A program made the translations under genes and the position numbers. Source: Arabidopsis thaliana (lineage: Eukaryota; Streptophyta; Magnoliopsida; Brassicales; Brassicaceae). Taken from it: a stretch of 64,000 bases of DNA. The stretch is from positions 4,278,001 through 4,342,000 of the forward strand of contig NC_003070.9 of the NCBI RefSeq assembly GCF_000001735.4, read 5' to 3'. The notes under the pieces are model-generated. The model was not told where the DNA came from, searched no databases, and saw only the letters and a list, made by a program, of their open reading frames with translations. Of this stretch, positions 13,563 through 23,566 are shown piece by piece; the stretch's first letter is position 1; every line of letters starts with the position of its first letter.

Positions 13563-13655
13563 TACAGTTTTAGTCAGATATTAGCTTTTTCATCTTTTTG
13601 TTGCAATTTCATTTAAAAAAATACTAAAACTGTATCTTGCAACAAAAAGATGAAA
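13563..13655. repeat. Two interlocked inverted repeats
   Basis: Arm A (12 bp) at 13563-13574 pairs with A' at 13623-13634. Arm B (19 bp, TTTCATCTTTTTGTTGCAA) at 13588-13606 pairs with B' at 13637-13655. Both pairs look perfect. The order A-B-A'-B' is interlocked, not nested, so both cannot form as ordinary hairpins at once except as a pseudoknot. Confidence 0.7.
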
Positions 13656-15059
13656 TTCAAAACTAGGAAAAGGTTTTCTTACAAAATCAGATTAATTATA
13701 TAAATTTGACTATCAAAACGTTTACGACAAAATTATTTGATCATCGTTGTTTTTTTGCACGATGGAAGGATATGAAATGTAAAAAAAGAAAAGAAAAAAT
13801 GAAATGTAGAAATATGAAACGAAAAATGAAAATATATTACATTGGGCAAGAATCATATAGATAATATTTATACCATAAAAATAATCACCTCACTTAAATT
13901 TATTGGGTTTTCTGTTCATTTATATACAATCGTTATGTTCGTTTTGATATTTTATGAATGGTGGTGAAATACGATATCAAAATTATCCATTTTCCTCCCA
14001 TATTTCATCAGTGCCAGCCAATGGTTTTAAAATAAATACCGAGACGAAGAACATTCTTGGAATCTTTTGGTCAAACATAACTATTTGGCTTAGTTTAACT
14101 TTTACAAGTTAATAGTATTAAATTCGGGTAGTTGGGTCCAGCTCTACCATGTTGAGATTTTGGGACCAAAATATCCATTTTAATTAGAATCTTATTTCGA
14201 TATTTGTTTTGTGGATATAACACGTGCCTCATTTCGATACTAAGGAAATTAGCTGTGAGTAACACGTGGGATTTCCGTGGGAACTATTTCTTAGTACTAC
14301 TACGATAGTACTTGCACATAACATGTGGTGATTAAAACTCATTAAATCCCTCTTTTTATCAAACTAAATTATGAAAGAAAAAACTAAATTATGAAAGAAA
14401 AAATAAATCAAACTTTGGTATTAAACAGAAGATAGAAATTACCACATTGATCGTTCAGTTGAAACAGAAAGAATGTGATGCATATCTCGAGATCTATTAG
14501 AATACATTAACATGCAAGTTTAATTTATCACATTTTAGTCTCAATTAATTAAAAAAATGAATGTTTAGTGAATTAATGAATTCCTCTAAATTGTAGATGC
14601 TCGCTAAAAACCTTTCATGCAAAGTAATAGACGATAGTGACGATGCTGATGTTGAATGTTTGATAACGAGATAGAGTACAGAAAGAAATGTTGAAATTAT
14701 AAAGTGAAAACTTTAGAGAGACAAGGAGACAACGTCGGCCACAAGAATTAAGGCTTCATGCTGTCTCGTGAGTGTCACATGCGCGTGGCCACAAGAATTA
14801 AGGCTAAAGAGTTAAGATTATTTTGTTCAAAAACAAAAAAGATTATATATTTTAGGTGAATACTTTAATGTTCATTATAGCCAATTATATGTATATTCCG
14901 TGTATTAGTAATTTGCCGAACTTACTAACTAAACAATTTTTTTTTGGATTATTAACTTTATAAGATATCAAATGATAAACAATCTGTCAAAAAAAAATAA
15001 AAGTTATGTCAGCAATGATAATATGCTACGTCAAAAAAAATAAAACAATGTGCAAATTA

Positions 15060-16590
15060 TATACTTCCTAACTAATCCCTCCCAATGCCAACATCTTTGT
15101 TGATTTAGTAGACAAACTACGGAAAATTTCTTAAATCATTTCTTTCAACAATTTATGAGCGCAATCCCATCTGCCATTACGACAAAGACCGACTATTACA
15201 GAATTACGTGTTTGCTCTTATCCCCTTTCTTTCCATTTTACTTGAAAGTTTCAATGCTTCATCTAGTTGTTGTTTTTGGCAGAGAGAGTGAATGATTGCA
15301 CTGAACATGATAATTGACACACTACAAAAAAAAAGTATTTTGAATCGCTTATTTTTTATATTTGCATCAATTATAATTGATGCAAATGAGTTTTATATCA
15401 CTTTTATAAGTGACTCTGAAATTGGTGATGCAAATTATGTGCATCGTTTCAAATAATTTTGCATTAATTGCAAACAATGATGTTAATTTTACACAAATAA
15501 TATAAATGATATTAGTATTTGCATCAATTTATCAAAATAACGTTAATAATTGTTATGGTAATAATAAGTAATGTTAAGTGTTTATATCAATTATAAATAA
15601 CTAATGTTAAAATTTGTAAAATCATATTAAATATATATTTAGTAAACAAATTTATTTAATTTTATTAATTAATATAAAAGTAACGATTATATTTGTTTAG
15701 TAGAAATAGTTGCTTATTAAACTTTACACTTTGTATACAATAAAAATAGTTGTCTCTTTTTTTCATGGGAGCGATGTGGGACTTTGACAAATTAAGTAAC
15801 CTATTAAATCGTTTTTTACAATTGATGCTTAATCTTTAATTAACATCATTTGTTATTCATGCAAAAGCAAATTCTTAGGATTGTATCAATTTTTGTGAAA
15901 GTGATGCAAATGTTCTAGATTTGTATCAGTTTAAATAAAATGATGCCATATATATCAATAATAGCATTAATCATTGTAACTGATGTTAAATATTTATTTG
16001 TATTAATTATAAATAAGTGATTAAAATTAATATCACTAAATTTTTTGACACAAATTATGTGATGTGAATGAGTATTTTTTTTTTTGTTGTGACATCTTCG
16101 TTATCATTCTCCATTTTTCTAAGCAACAATATGGCACTTCCATGAAGATCTTGCTTGCAGAGTCCGCTTATAAATGTAGATTTAGTAACTGCATTTGGTT
16201 GACAACCCCTTTCAAACATTTGATCAAGTACACCAGGCACTTGAGAAATCATATTACCATTAAGCAGACCTTTAATGACAGTGTTATATGTCACAACATT
16301 AGGTTTGTAACCCATAGCTTTCATATTCTTAAACAAAGTTGGTGCATCATAAACAGAAGCATTTTCCTCAAGACAAAAAGGCCTGAGCAACGTGGTAAAT
16401 GTGAACACATCAGGCTCATGGCCAGCTTTCAACATTCTCGCTAATGTAGACAAAGCAAATCTCAGCTGCGAGCAGTGACAGAAAGCATTTATCAGCAAAT
16501 TTAGGATGTAGGTATCCTGTTCAATTCCAGCGATTTCCATCGTGTTGCCAAGACGGATCACATGATCATTCTCGGTTCCGATTATATTTT
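15060..16590 (-). pseudogene. Decayed Rf-like PPR gene split by a transposon
   Basis: On the minus strand 16590-16092 reads as P-class PPR repeats (for example PDVFTFTTLLRPFC, KPNVVTYNTVIKGLL, QPNAVTKSTFISGLC). After the transposon at 15320-16091, PPR-like protein resumes at 15319 and runs left to about 15065 (FSAIIHSLCQKQQLDEALKL, then VIVGLCRNGRWD). The two halves meet at the duplicated ACA with a shift of reading frame, and at least one in-frame stop lies in the left half. Only about four to seven repeats remain, against about 15 in the intact neighbour at 16883-18748. No start or transit peptide is evident. It is a relic of the same RFL family, probably a former tandem copy. Confidence 0.8.
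15320..16091. mobile_element. Non-autonomous CACTA (En/Spm-like) element
   Basis: The left end is CACTACAAAAAAAAAGTA and the right end, reversed, is CACAACAAAAAAAAAAAATA. They are flanked on both sides by ACA (15317-15319 and 16092-16094), the 3-bp target duplication expected for CACTA elements. The 772-bp interior is AT-rich, has no coding potential, and repeats the motifs TTTGCATCA/TGATGCAAA and GATGTTAA many times, as subterminal transposase-binding repeats do. It is inserted in a PPR pseudogene, whose sequence continues on both sides. Confidence 0.85.
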
Positions 16591-16882
16591 TTTCTTCTAA
16601 TTTTGTTTTTTGATAGCGATGGTGTGTTTAAGCTACAAATTATATCATTTACCTATACATATTTGTGCAGAATTTAGCAAGTACAATCTGAAAAGCAATG
16701 TAGACAGATGAACAGAGTGATAAGGAAATTATGAGCTTGCTTTCATGCCCGGAGAATGGTTATAAATCTTGGTGGTCGATCTGCTTAAGAAAAATGTTGT
16801 GTACATCAATGTTGTCACATATGAAACTCCAACTTAGTCTTTCAATGCTCTGAGACGGTAATATGATGTAAACACCAAAATT

Positions 16883-18748
16883 CTAAGAAAGCATATCCAA
16901 AAAGCTTTTCTTCAATCTACCATCCGATAACATATCGACAACCATCTTTACCGTGGAAGCATCAACTGAGAACCCGCACCTCTTTATTTCTTCAATAAGT
17001 TTAGCTGATTTGGTTGCATCACCTTCTCCAAGATGTGCCCTGATGAGTATGTTGTATGTACAACCATTTGGCGAATGCCCATCCTCTTCCATTTTTCTAA
17101 ACAACAGGTCTGCTTCAGACAGTGAGCCTTTCTTACACAGTCCCCCAATCATTATATTGTATGTTTTGACATCGGGCTTCACTCCTTTGAGAGGGAGGCT
17201 ACAGAATAAATCCCAAGCATCATCCACCTTACTAGCATTGCACATCCCATGAATGATGATGTTATAGATACCAATATCAAGCTCCATCTTACTCTTCTCT
17301 ATTTTTTCAAATATTTCCAGCGCTTTTTCTGGTTCCCCATTGTCACACAACCCATCGAGCAAAATTTTGTAGGACACAATATCAGGACGAACACGACGAG
17401 AAACCATCTCTTGGAAGAGTTCTTTGGCAACTTCAAGTTTTCCCAATTCACAAAATCCTTGGATAAGAGTGTTATAAGTAACCGTATCTGCAACCACTCC
17501 TCTCAAAGACATTTTGCGGAAGAGTTCCAAACCATCGTCAATCAGATTAGCCTTACAATATCCATTTATGAGGATATTAAACGTCCTGATATTAGGACCG
17601 CATCCTTTGCTAACCATCAGATCCAGCATGTGGTTGGCCTTATCTAGCTGGTTCTCCTTGCAAAACCCATCTATCAAAGAAGTGTACGTAACAGTATCAG
17701 GAGATATGCCTCGTTGTATCATCTCCTTGTGCAGTTCTTCAGCCTCTCGAAGCTTTCCCTCTTTCACAAAACAATCTATTAACGCGCTGAAAGCGACCAC
17801 GTCTGGTGTGATTTTCCTTTTGATCATATCCCTCAGCAACTTGGCACCATCATCCCATCTACCAGCGTAACAAAAGCCTCTAATGAGAGTGGTGTAGATA
17901 ATAATATCAGCTTTGAACCCTTTGATTTCCATTTCATTGAAAAGGTTGAATGCATTGTCGAGGCTCCCGTCTTTGCACAGACCATCAATGATGATACTGT
18001 ATTTGACTGCATCGAGCTTGATCTTTCTTTCTTCCATCTTTCTGAGCAACTCCATGGCAAGGGCAGTTTGGCCGGACTTACACATTACTTTTAAAACCGG
18101 TCCATAAGTTACTTCATTGGGTTGAAAGCCAGTCTCAACCATTCGATCAATCAAAAGCACAGCATCAGAGACTTTACCGTTGAGACAAAGTCCATTGACC
18201 AGAGCGTTAAGCGTTATGAGAGTGGGTTTATGTCCCATTTCAACCATTCGATCAACTAATTCCAGAGCTTCGGAAACTCTACCCTCGAGACATAATCCGT
18301 TTATCAAAGTTGAAAATGTGACTGTATCAGGCTCATACCCAAGTTTAATGATCTTCCCCATAGCAGAAAAAGCCAAAGAGAGTTTACGACATCGACAACA
18401 GCAATTAATCATAATACTCAGAGTGTAGAGGTTATGCGCAATTCCCTTTAATTCCATTTGCTTGCAGAGATCTAACACTAGATCATATTGCTTTGTTCTG
18501 GCAACAACACTAAACAATCTACTGAAATCAATAAGACGAGGACGAGGACGAGACCTAGTCATTTCTTGAAACAGATCAACAGCATCATCTTCCTTGATAT
18601 CAACAATCCCACTTCTCAATCTCTCTCTATAGGAGACTTTCCCTTTCCCATCACTGACACTAGAAAAGACTCGTCCATAGCAAGACAAGAATAAAGCAGT
18701 TCTTAGAGTACCTGTCTCGAGAAGACGTGTCTGAATCAATCCCCGCAT
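16883..18748 (-). CDS. Rf-like pentatricopeptide repeat (PPR) protein, mitochondrial
   Basis: One uninterrupted 621-codon frame. After an N-terminal region of about 75 residues rich in Arg, Ser and Thr (a likely mitochondrial presequence), some 15 P-class PPR repeats of 35 residues run to the C-terminus, for example PDTVTFSTLINGLCLEGRV and PDVVAFSALIDCFVKEGKL. P-class PPR proteins bind single-stranded organellar RNA and set 5' ends, stability or translation. The closest family is the Restorer-of-fertility-like (RFL) group, to which RPF1 at 46-48 kb also belongs; the two proteins are clearly similar along their length. The RNA target is unknown. Corresponds to AT1G12620. A decayed copy lies just downstream. 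Confidence 0.93.
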   Translation of the reverse strand: MRGLIQTRLLETGTLRTALFLSCYGRVFSSVSDGKGKVSYRERLRSGIVDIKEDDAVDLFQEMTRSRPRPRLIDFSRLFSVVARTKQYDLVLDLCKQMELKGIAHNLYTLSIMINCCCRCRKLSLAFSAMGKIIKLGYEPDTVTFSTLINGLCLEGRVSEALELVDRMVEMGHKPTLITLNALVNGLCLNGKVSDAVLLIDRMVETGFQPNEVTYGPVLKVMCKSGQTALAMELLRKMEERKIKLDAVKYSIIIDGLCKDGSLDNAFNLFNEMEIKGFKADIIIYTTLIRGFCYAGRWDDGAKLLRDMIKRKITPDVVAFSALIDCFVKEGKLREAEELHKEMIQRGISPDTVTYTSLIDGFCKENQLDKANHMLDLMVSKGCGPNIRTFNILINGYCKANLIDDGLELFRKMSLRGVVADTVTYNTLIQGFCELGKLEVAKELFQEMVSRRVRPDIVSYKILLDGLCDNGEPEKALEIFEKIEKSKMELDIGIYNIIIHGMCNASKVDDAWDLFCSLPLKGVKPDVKTYNIMIGGLCKKGSLSEADLLFRKMEEDGHSPNGCTYNILIRAHLGEGDATKSAKLIEEIKRCGFSVDASTVKMVVDMLSDGRLKKSFLDMLS

Positions 18749-20896
18749 GACTCAAGTTAAGAATTTGAAAGCTCTGATTTAAAAAAAAAAAAATTGGAGT
18801 CACGTCTTCGGTTTTGTGCTGATTCGTTTGTTCGGCTTCCACAAGCACCAATGTCTGCTCATTACACCTCTTTCACACACAATAAAACAAAAAGATTTAA
18901 GCTTTAAGAACTTCTGATTCGGAAATTTCAACAACGATGCTATATATGGGTACCTTGAAAGTGAAAACTTGAAACCTTCCAATTCTAGCGAGTTATCGAA
19001 ATTGTCGACCCAATTCGCCAACAAGGTGGCACTAAATCTACAGAAAAGAAAACCCAGACACATCGATACGAAGAACGAAGCAATGAGAAACCTGAAATCT
19101 TTAGATTCGAGAATGCTTGAAGAACCGGGTTGAATGTACCGGATCAGATAAAACCGGGTTGTCTTTAACCTTCTGTTTCATTCGGAGTTGTTGATAAAAT
19201 GTTTTTTTTTTCTTCTCCTTTTAATAAAATGAATTTGTTTTTTTTTTTCTTTGTCGACCAGATTAATACTTAATAGGATAGTTTTTTTTTATCGACCACG
19301 TTGAACTTCAAAAAGTTTTTTTTTTTTTTGGTTGGTTAGTGGTTACCCAATTTGAAAAAGGACGAATTTATTGGATTGAATTTGATCCTTGAAGATCGAG
19401 CTAAACAATTTTACCATAAATTAACTACATCAATAAAAGTAAAAAGAGAAAAATAATGATATATATCGAAGCACACTAAACTTGTTTAAGATGTTGGAGA
19501 AAACACTAAACAAGGAGATATTACCAAGTTGACTAATTACACATCTAGATTAAATTCCTGATAATACATCTCCCGTGACAAAAACTTCGATATTGTTCAT
19601 ATCAACGCTTCTGTTTCCGTATGTAAAAGTGAAAGACTTCGTCTTTAACATTCGGTTCCAAGAATCATCACACTATCGTCCACTTGCGAGAAGATCCATC
19701 ATAATCTCAATGTTGGATATGAACTCTCCCAAGATCCACCATATCTTTGACATTTTATTTTATGAATGTTTTTTTTTTTTGGTTAAGGAGAGGTTAAGGA
19801 CGTTGATTCGGGCCGAGAAATTGTATTTTATTTTTATGAATGTTTCTCACCAAGATGGCATTTACTACTGTGGGTTTTTAACTTCCTTCCAAGCCAATAT
19901 TCGTCGAAGCCCGTTGGACACCCTAATTTTGCATTATCGTTCCGGTGGTTTAGCATTTCTAATGTAGCTATAGTTAGTAGGTTAGATTTTACTATTTGTT
20001 TAACAGCGATGTTATTATAGTCGATTGTAAAGTATATATATATATATAAGTTTTTCTTAATTTATGTAGTTCAGTCATTTTTCTCTTATATCGGATATGT
20101 CTATGTGATCAACTTTGTTTGTGGCATTCTCGTCAACCATTCTTAATGAATTTATATGATAATCAAAACCAAAACAAAATTGAACCTTCGATATGCATCT
20201 TTCAACTAATATATGCGTATGCTTCATATGATTAATATAGCTTAAGTATTAACATATATTTCGAAATATATATGTTTATATGCTTTGTATTGATTATATA
20301 TAGCTTACAGCCTTAAATATTAACTAGTAACTAAACAAGATAACTTATCGGATAAAGTATAAATTATATATATATATATATATATATGTTTTTTTTTTCT
20401 TTTTCTTTTCTAAATACGAGATATATATATAGTATAAATTATAGTTTTTTCTTACTCAATTATTATTACAAAAATAACCCCAACAAATGATGACAAAAAA
20501 AAAAAAAAACCCCCAACAAGAGCCAACACACTTTCGACAACCCCAAGTGAGAAAGTGAAAGAGAATAACAACTGTGTGTTAAGAAAATATTAGTGAAATA
20601 ACCCTTTTCTTGATTCATTTCGTATTTGAATATCAATCTCTCACTAAACCCTAACTAATTCAATTATAATCGTCTTTACAGAGATATACAGAACACATAT
20701 CTATATACTGTTTACCTTTCAGTTCTATATATATGTGGCTGATGGTCACCATATAAATCATACCAAATGTCCCTGATCTTAACCCAAAACTTCTTCATCT
20801 TCTTTAATTAGTTTGCCACCTCGCACGTGTGACAAATCCTTCTTCGCCACGTGTGAAAACCCTTCTCCGGCTTGCTACTAATATACGACTAATAGT
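18749..20896. other. Divergent intergenic region, PPR gene and ERF027
   Basis: This 2.1-kb stretch holds the upstream regions of the PPR gene (-) and ERF027 (+). I see no convincing gene; the 130-codon frame at 19575-19967 has no recognisable motif. There are long T-runs (19200-19330), a (TA)n run near 20368-20387 and a small repeat-flanked poly(A) insertion at 20477-20519. Two CACGTG-type G-box cores occur just before ERF027 (near 20825 and 20848). Confidence 0.4.
20477..20519 (+). repeat. Poly(A) micro-insertion with short direct repeats
   Basis: CCCCAACAA occurs at 20478-20486 and 20511-20519. Between them is ATGATGAC followed by about 15 A. The GAC-poly(A) end resembles the insertions at 11223, 33703 and 62541. 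The flanking repeat is only 9-10 bp, so this is the weakest of the set. Confidence 0.35.
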
Positions 20897-21475
20897 ATGA
20901 ATAGTTCAATGGCTTCTGCCGGCTTAGGTAGCCGGAGAAAGGATCCGGTGTACAGAGGAATCCGGTGCCGAAGTGGGAAATGGGTCTCCGAGATTCGTGA
21001 GCCGAGGAAAACCACGAGAATCTGGCTTGGAACTTACCCCATGGCAGAGATGGCAGCAGCCGCCTATGATGTGGCTGCTATGGCTCTTAAAGGAAGAGAA
21101 GCTGTCTTGAACTTCCCTGGATCCGTCGGGTCATACCCGGTTCCTGAATCAACATCCGCAGCAGATATACGAGCCGCTGCGGCAGCCGCAGCAGCAATGA
21201 AGGGATGTGAGGAAGGGGAGGAGGAGAAAAAGGCAAAGGAGAAGAAGAGTAGTAGTTCGAAGTCGAGAGCGCGTGAGTGCCACGTAGATAATGATGTTGG
21301 ATCTTCGTCGTGGTGTGGGACAGAGTTCATGGACGAAGAAGAAGTCTTGAATATGCCTAATCTGCTGGCTAATATGGCAGAAGGGATGATGGTTGCGCCG
21401 CCGTCGTGGATGGGTTCTCGGCCGTCGGATGACTCTCCGGAGAATTCAAATGATGAGGACTTGTGGGGCTATTGA
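20897..21475 (+). CDS. ERF027: DREB-subfamily AP2/ERF transcription factor
   Basis: An intronless frame of 192 codons with one AP2 domain at about residues 19-75 ([38 protein letters not shown], then [12 protein letters not shown]). Valine in the first strand (WVSEI) is the DREB-type residue. The CBF signatures that flank the DDF1 domain are absent. After the domain come an alanine run (AAAAAAAAM), a Lys/Glu-rich stretch, and a C-terminal acidic segment with a conserved-looking [12 protein letters not shown] motif and an end in DEDLWGY. A nuclear DNA-binding role is expected; targets are unknown. The start used is the first ATG (MNSSMASAG); an ATG four codons on is an alternative. Corresponds to AT1G12630. 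Confidence 0.92.
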   Translation: MNSSMASAGLGSRRKDPVYRGIRCRSGKWVSEIREPRKTTRIWLGTYPMAEMAAAAYDVAAMALKGREAVLNFPGSVGSYPVPESTSAADIRAAAAAAAAMKGCEEGEEEKKAKEKKSSSSKSRARECHVDNDVGSSSWCGTEFMDEEEVLNMPNLLANMAEGMMVAPPSWMGSRPSDDSPENSNDEDLWGY

Positions 21476-22503
21476 TCGGTTTGTGTTGTCCACGTACGTA
21501 TATGTAATCATTATTTGTTCTTGTTGCTTTTTTTTTTTCCGCCCTTAATTATTTCACTTGTATGATATATCAAATCATATGTTTAATGTTTTATTTAAGA
21601 TTGTTTCTACTTTCTTGTATCGTTGAATTAGGGTTTGCGTTTGGAGTTTTTAGGGTTATCAACTAGGGCTTAATTAGCCTTATAGTGATCCTCCTTTAGT
21701 TTCGCGACTTCACGTTTTGATTTCAATTATTACTCTTATTCCTATTTGCATCTTCTTAGTCAAGAATATATTTCATGTTCTTAAGTTTGTTTTTGTTCAA
21801 TATAAAGATGAGATTATGAATATTTAATATAATAGCTACTCCTTATATACATGAACTAAAAAAAGTCTTTGACATATATATATCTTCAGGTGGAACATAA
21901 AAACGGAGGTTTTTTTTTTAAATAACACCGCAATTTAATTCGGCAAAGTTTCATGTTTGTCAATCAAAGATCCAATAAATATGATGAGTATAATATGAAT
22001 ATATGATCTTTGTGGAATTTCTTCTCTTGTTTATTGAGATTAGTCTTTTTCTTATATAACCCATGATCAATTTGTTTCGAGTCTTTTGACTTTCTATGTA
22101 TCATTTTTTTGCGTTTTTTCTACATACACAACATATATCTATCTATTTTTCGTCACATGTTCGTTGCTCAGATATATATTCGGAAATCCATCCAGCGATC
22201 TATATTCCATTTAATTCGTCTCGTAGTGATATATATGTTTTCATATGAATCAATCGATTGATTGATGCTTATTCACACAATGATACATATATTATATTCA
22301 TCTAGTGTTCCTTTTAAAAAGTTTTGATGTTCCTGAGTTTCCTTTTTTAGATATGTTTTTGTTGTAAAGGTTTTGCCATATATGTATAGACATGAGTGGT
22401 GTTTTCTTACTGGGTCATTTTTTGTCGTTTTCTTTAAATTGTGACACTATCTTGCTAATAAAGTGATATATTTTTGTATTAAAATCTTAGTCTTAACTAT
22501 ATA

Positions 22504-22821
22504 CTCCATCTGTTTTACAATTATTGTCATTTTGATAAATTTCATAGAAATTACAAAACTCGTGAAACATTTCATTATGTATTTGTAAATCAAATTAAAT
22601 AAACTCTTGGTATATTCTAGTTTTTCATTGTAATTTGGTTTTACTTAAGAGTAAGACCATATATTGTGTACTTAACACAAACATTTATTTATATTGAAAT
22701 ATTAAGAAAAAACTTATTTTGAAAAATAGAAACGATGATAAAATGATATTCTGTTTTGAAATGCATAAAGTATCATTTTATCGAATTCAAATATACATAT
22801 AAGCTTTTAACGTATGGAGAG
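22504..22821. mobile_element. Candidate MITE with TA target site (Tc1/mariner-like)
   Basis: The stretch begins CTCCATCTGTTTTAC and its far end reversed begins CTCTCCATACGTTAAAA. It is flanked by TA on each side. The interior is AT-rich, non-coding, and repeats TCATTTT/AAAATGA near both ends. The ends resemble the CTCCCTCCGT type of small Tc1/mariner MITEs, but they match each other only partly. Confidence 0.4.
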
Positions 22822-23506
22822 TAAATAAGAATTCTTACTTGAAACACGAATTAGTAATATTATTTGTGTTAAAATTCTAATTTAAGATATAACGCCAAAA
22901 CGATGGTGCAAAAGGTTTTAACACCAATGTTTTTACCTGAAACGGACAAAAGAGAGGTTAATAAGAGAGGTGACCATGTGGCTTTTCTTTAATCATATCC
23001 GTCACTAAGTTCTATAAACTTTAGCTTTACAACTTTTTAATATTCTATCTAAAATCACACAATATAGTGGTATTTTTTATGAAATTTTTAATGGATTTAT
23101 ATTCTTCAAAAATGGTAAAGGTATTGGTCAGACCAAAGAAATTTGCCTTTTGTTTTAAATTATGTAAACGTCCTATTTATAGTTTTATAAGAAATTTAAG
23201 AATTAATTAACTAAAATTAACTCGGCTTGTCTCTTCCGACTAAACATCTGCACTATTTTTTCTTTACAAAATTTCCATTTCCCCAACTCTTTGCCACGTG
23301 GCACTATCTCCTCGGATTTGTTTGACCTAAATCCCTTTTTGGTTTTGTTTACAACACCTAGACCCTAAACTGTCTTTATGGTTTTAAAAAATCTATGACC
23401 CCTAACATAAAATATCTGTGATCGGTATTATAAGTATACCATACAAACTAAAACATCCATTACAGGGATATCTAGTTCTTTATAAGAATAATAAAGTTCT
23501 GTTTTA

Positions 23507-23566
23507 GTAATTAGAATAACTAAGTTTTTTTTTTTGTGTGTATGGTGTAATTAGAATAACTAAGTT
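23507..23566 (-). repeat. Micro-insertion with 20-bp target-site duplication
   Basis: The 20-mer GTAATTAGAATAACTAAGTT is found at 23507-23526 and 23547-23566. Between the copies is T9 then GTGTGTATGGT, about 20 bp. The length of the duplication and the homopolymer at one edge fit LINE-type target-primed insertion of a very short fragment. Confidence 0.6.

Larger units (their letters stand above)
12835..15060. other. DDF1 upstream region, no gene
   Basis: This is a 2.2-kb AT-rich stretch with no supported gene. It holds the DDF1 promoter, an interlocked pair of inverted repeats at 13563-13655, a tandem copy of AACTAAATTATGAAAGAAAA near 14362-14402, and a 19-bp direct repeat (GGCCACAAGAATTAAGGCT) at 14737-14755 and 14787-14805. 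A short motif GTCAAAAAAAATAAAA is also found twice near 14987 and 15030. Confidence 0.5.

Noticed and set aside
19200-19330. Further poly-T insertions with direct repeats
   Set aside because: T-runs beside GTCGACCA and ATCGACCAC strings resemble the micro-insertions, but the flanking repeats are only about 7-9 bp and imperfect.
19575-19967. 130-codon open frame between the PPR gene and ERF027
   Set aside because: No recognisable motif, poly-T inside the frame, and composition like the surrounding intergenic DNA.
22250-22266. Palindrome ATCAATCGATTGATTGAT-type string as a possible operator
   Set aside because: Short self-complementary AT-rich strings are expected by chance in a 4-kb AT-rich gap.
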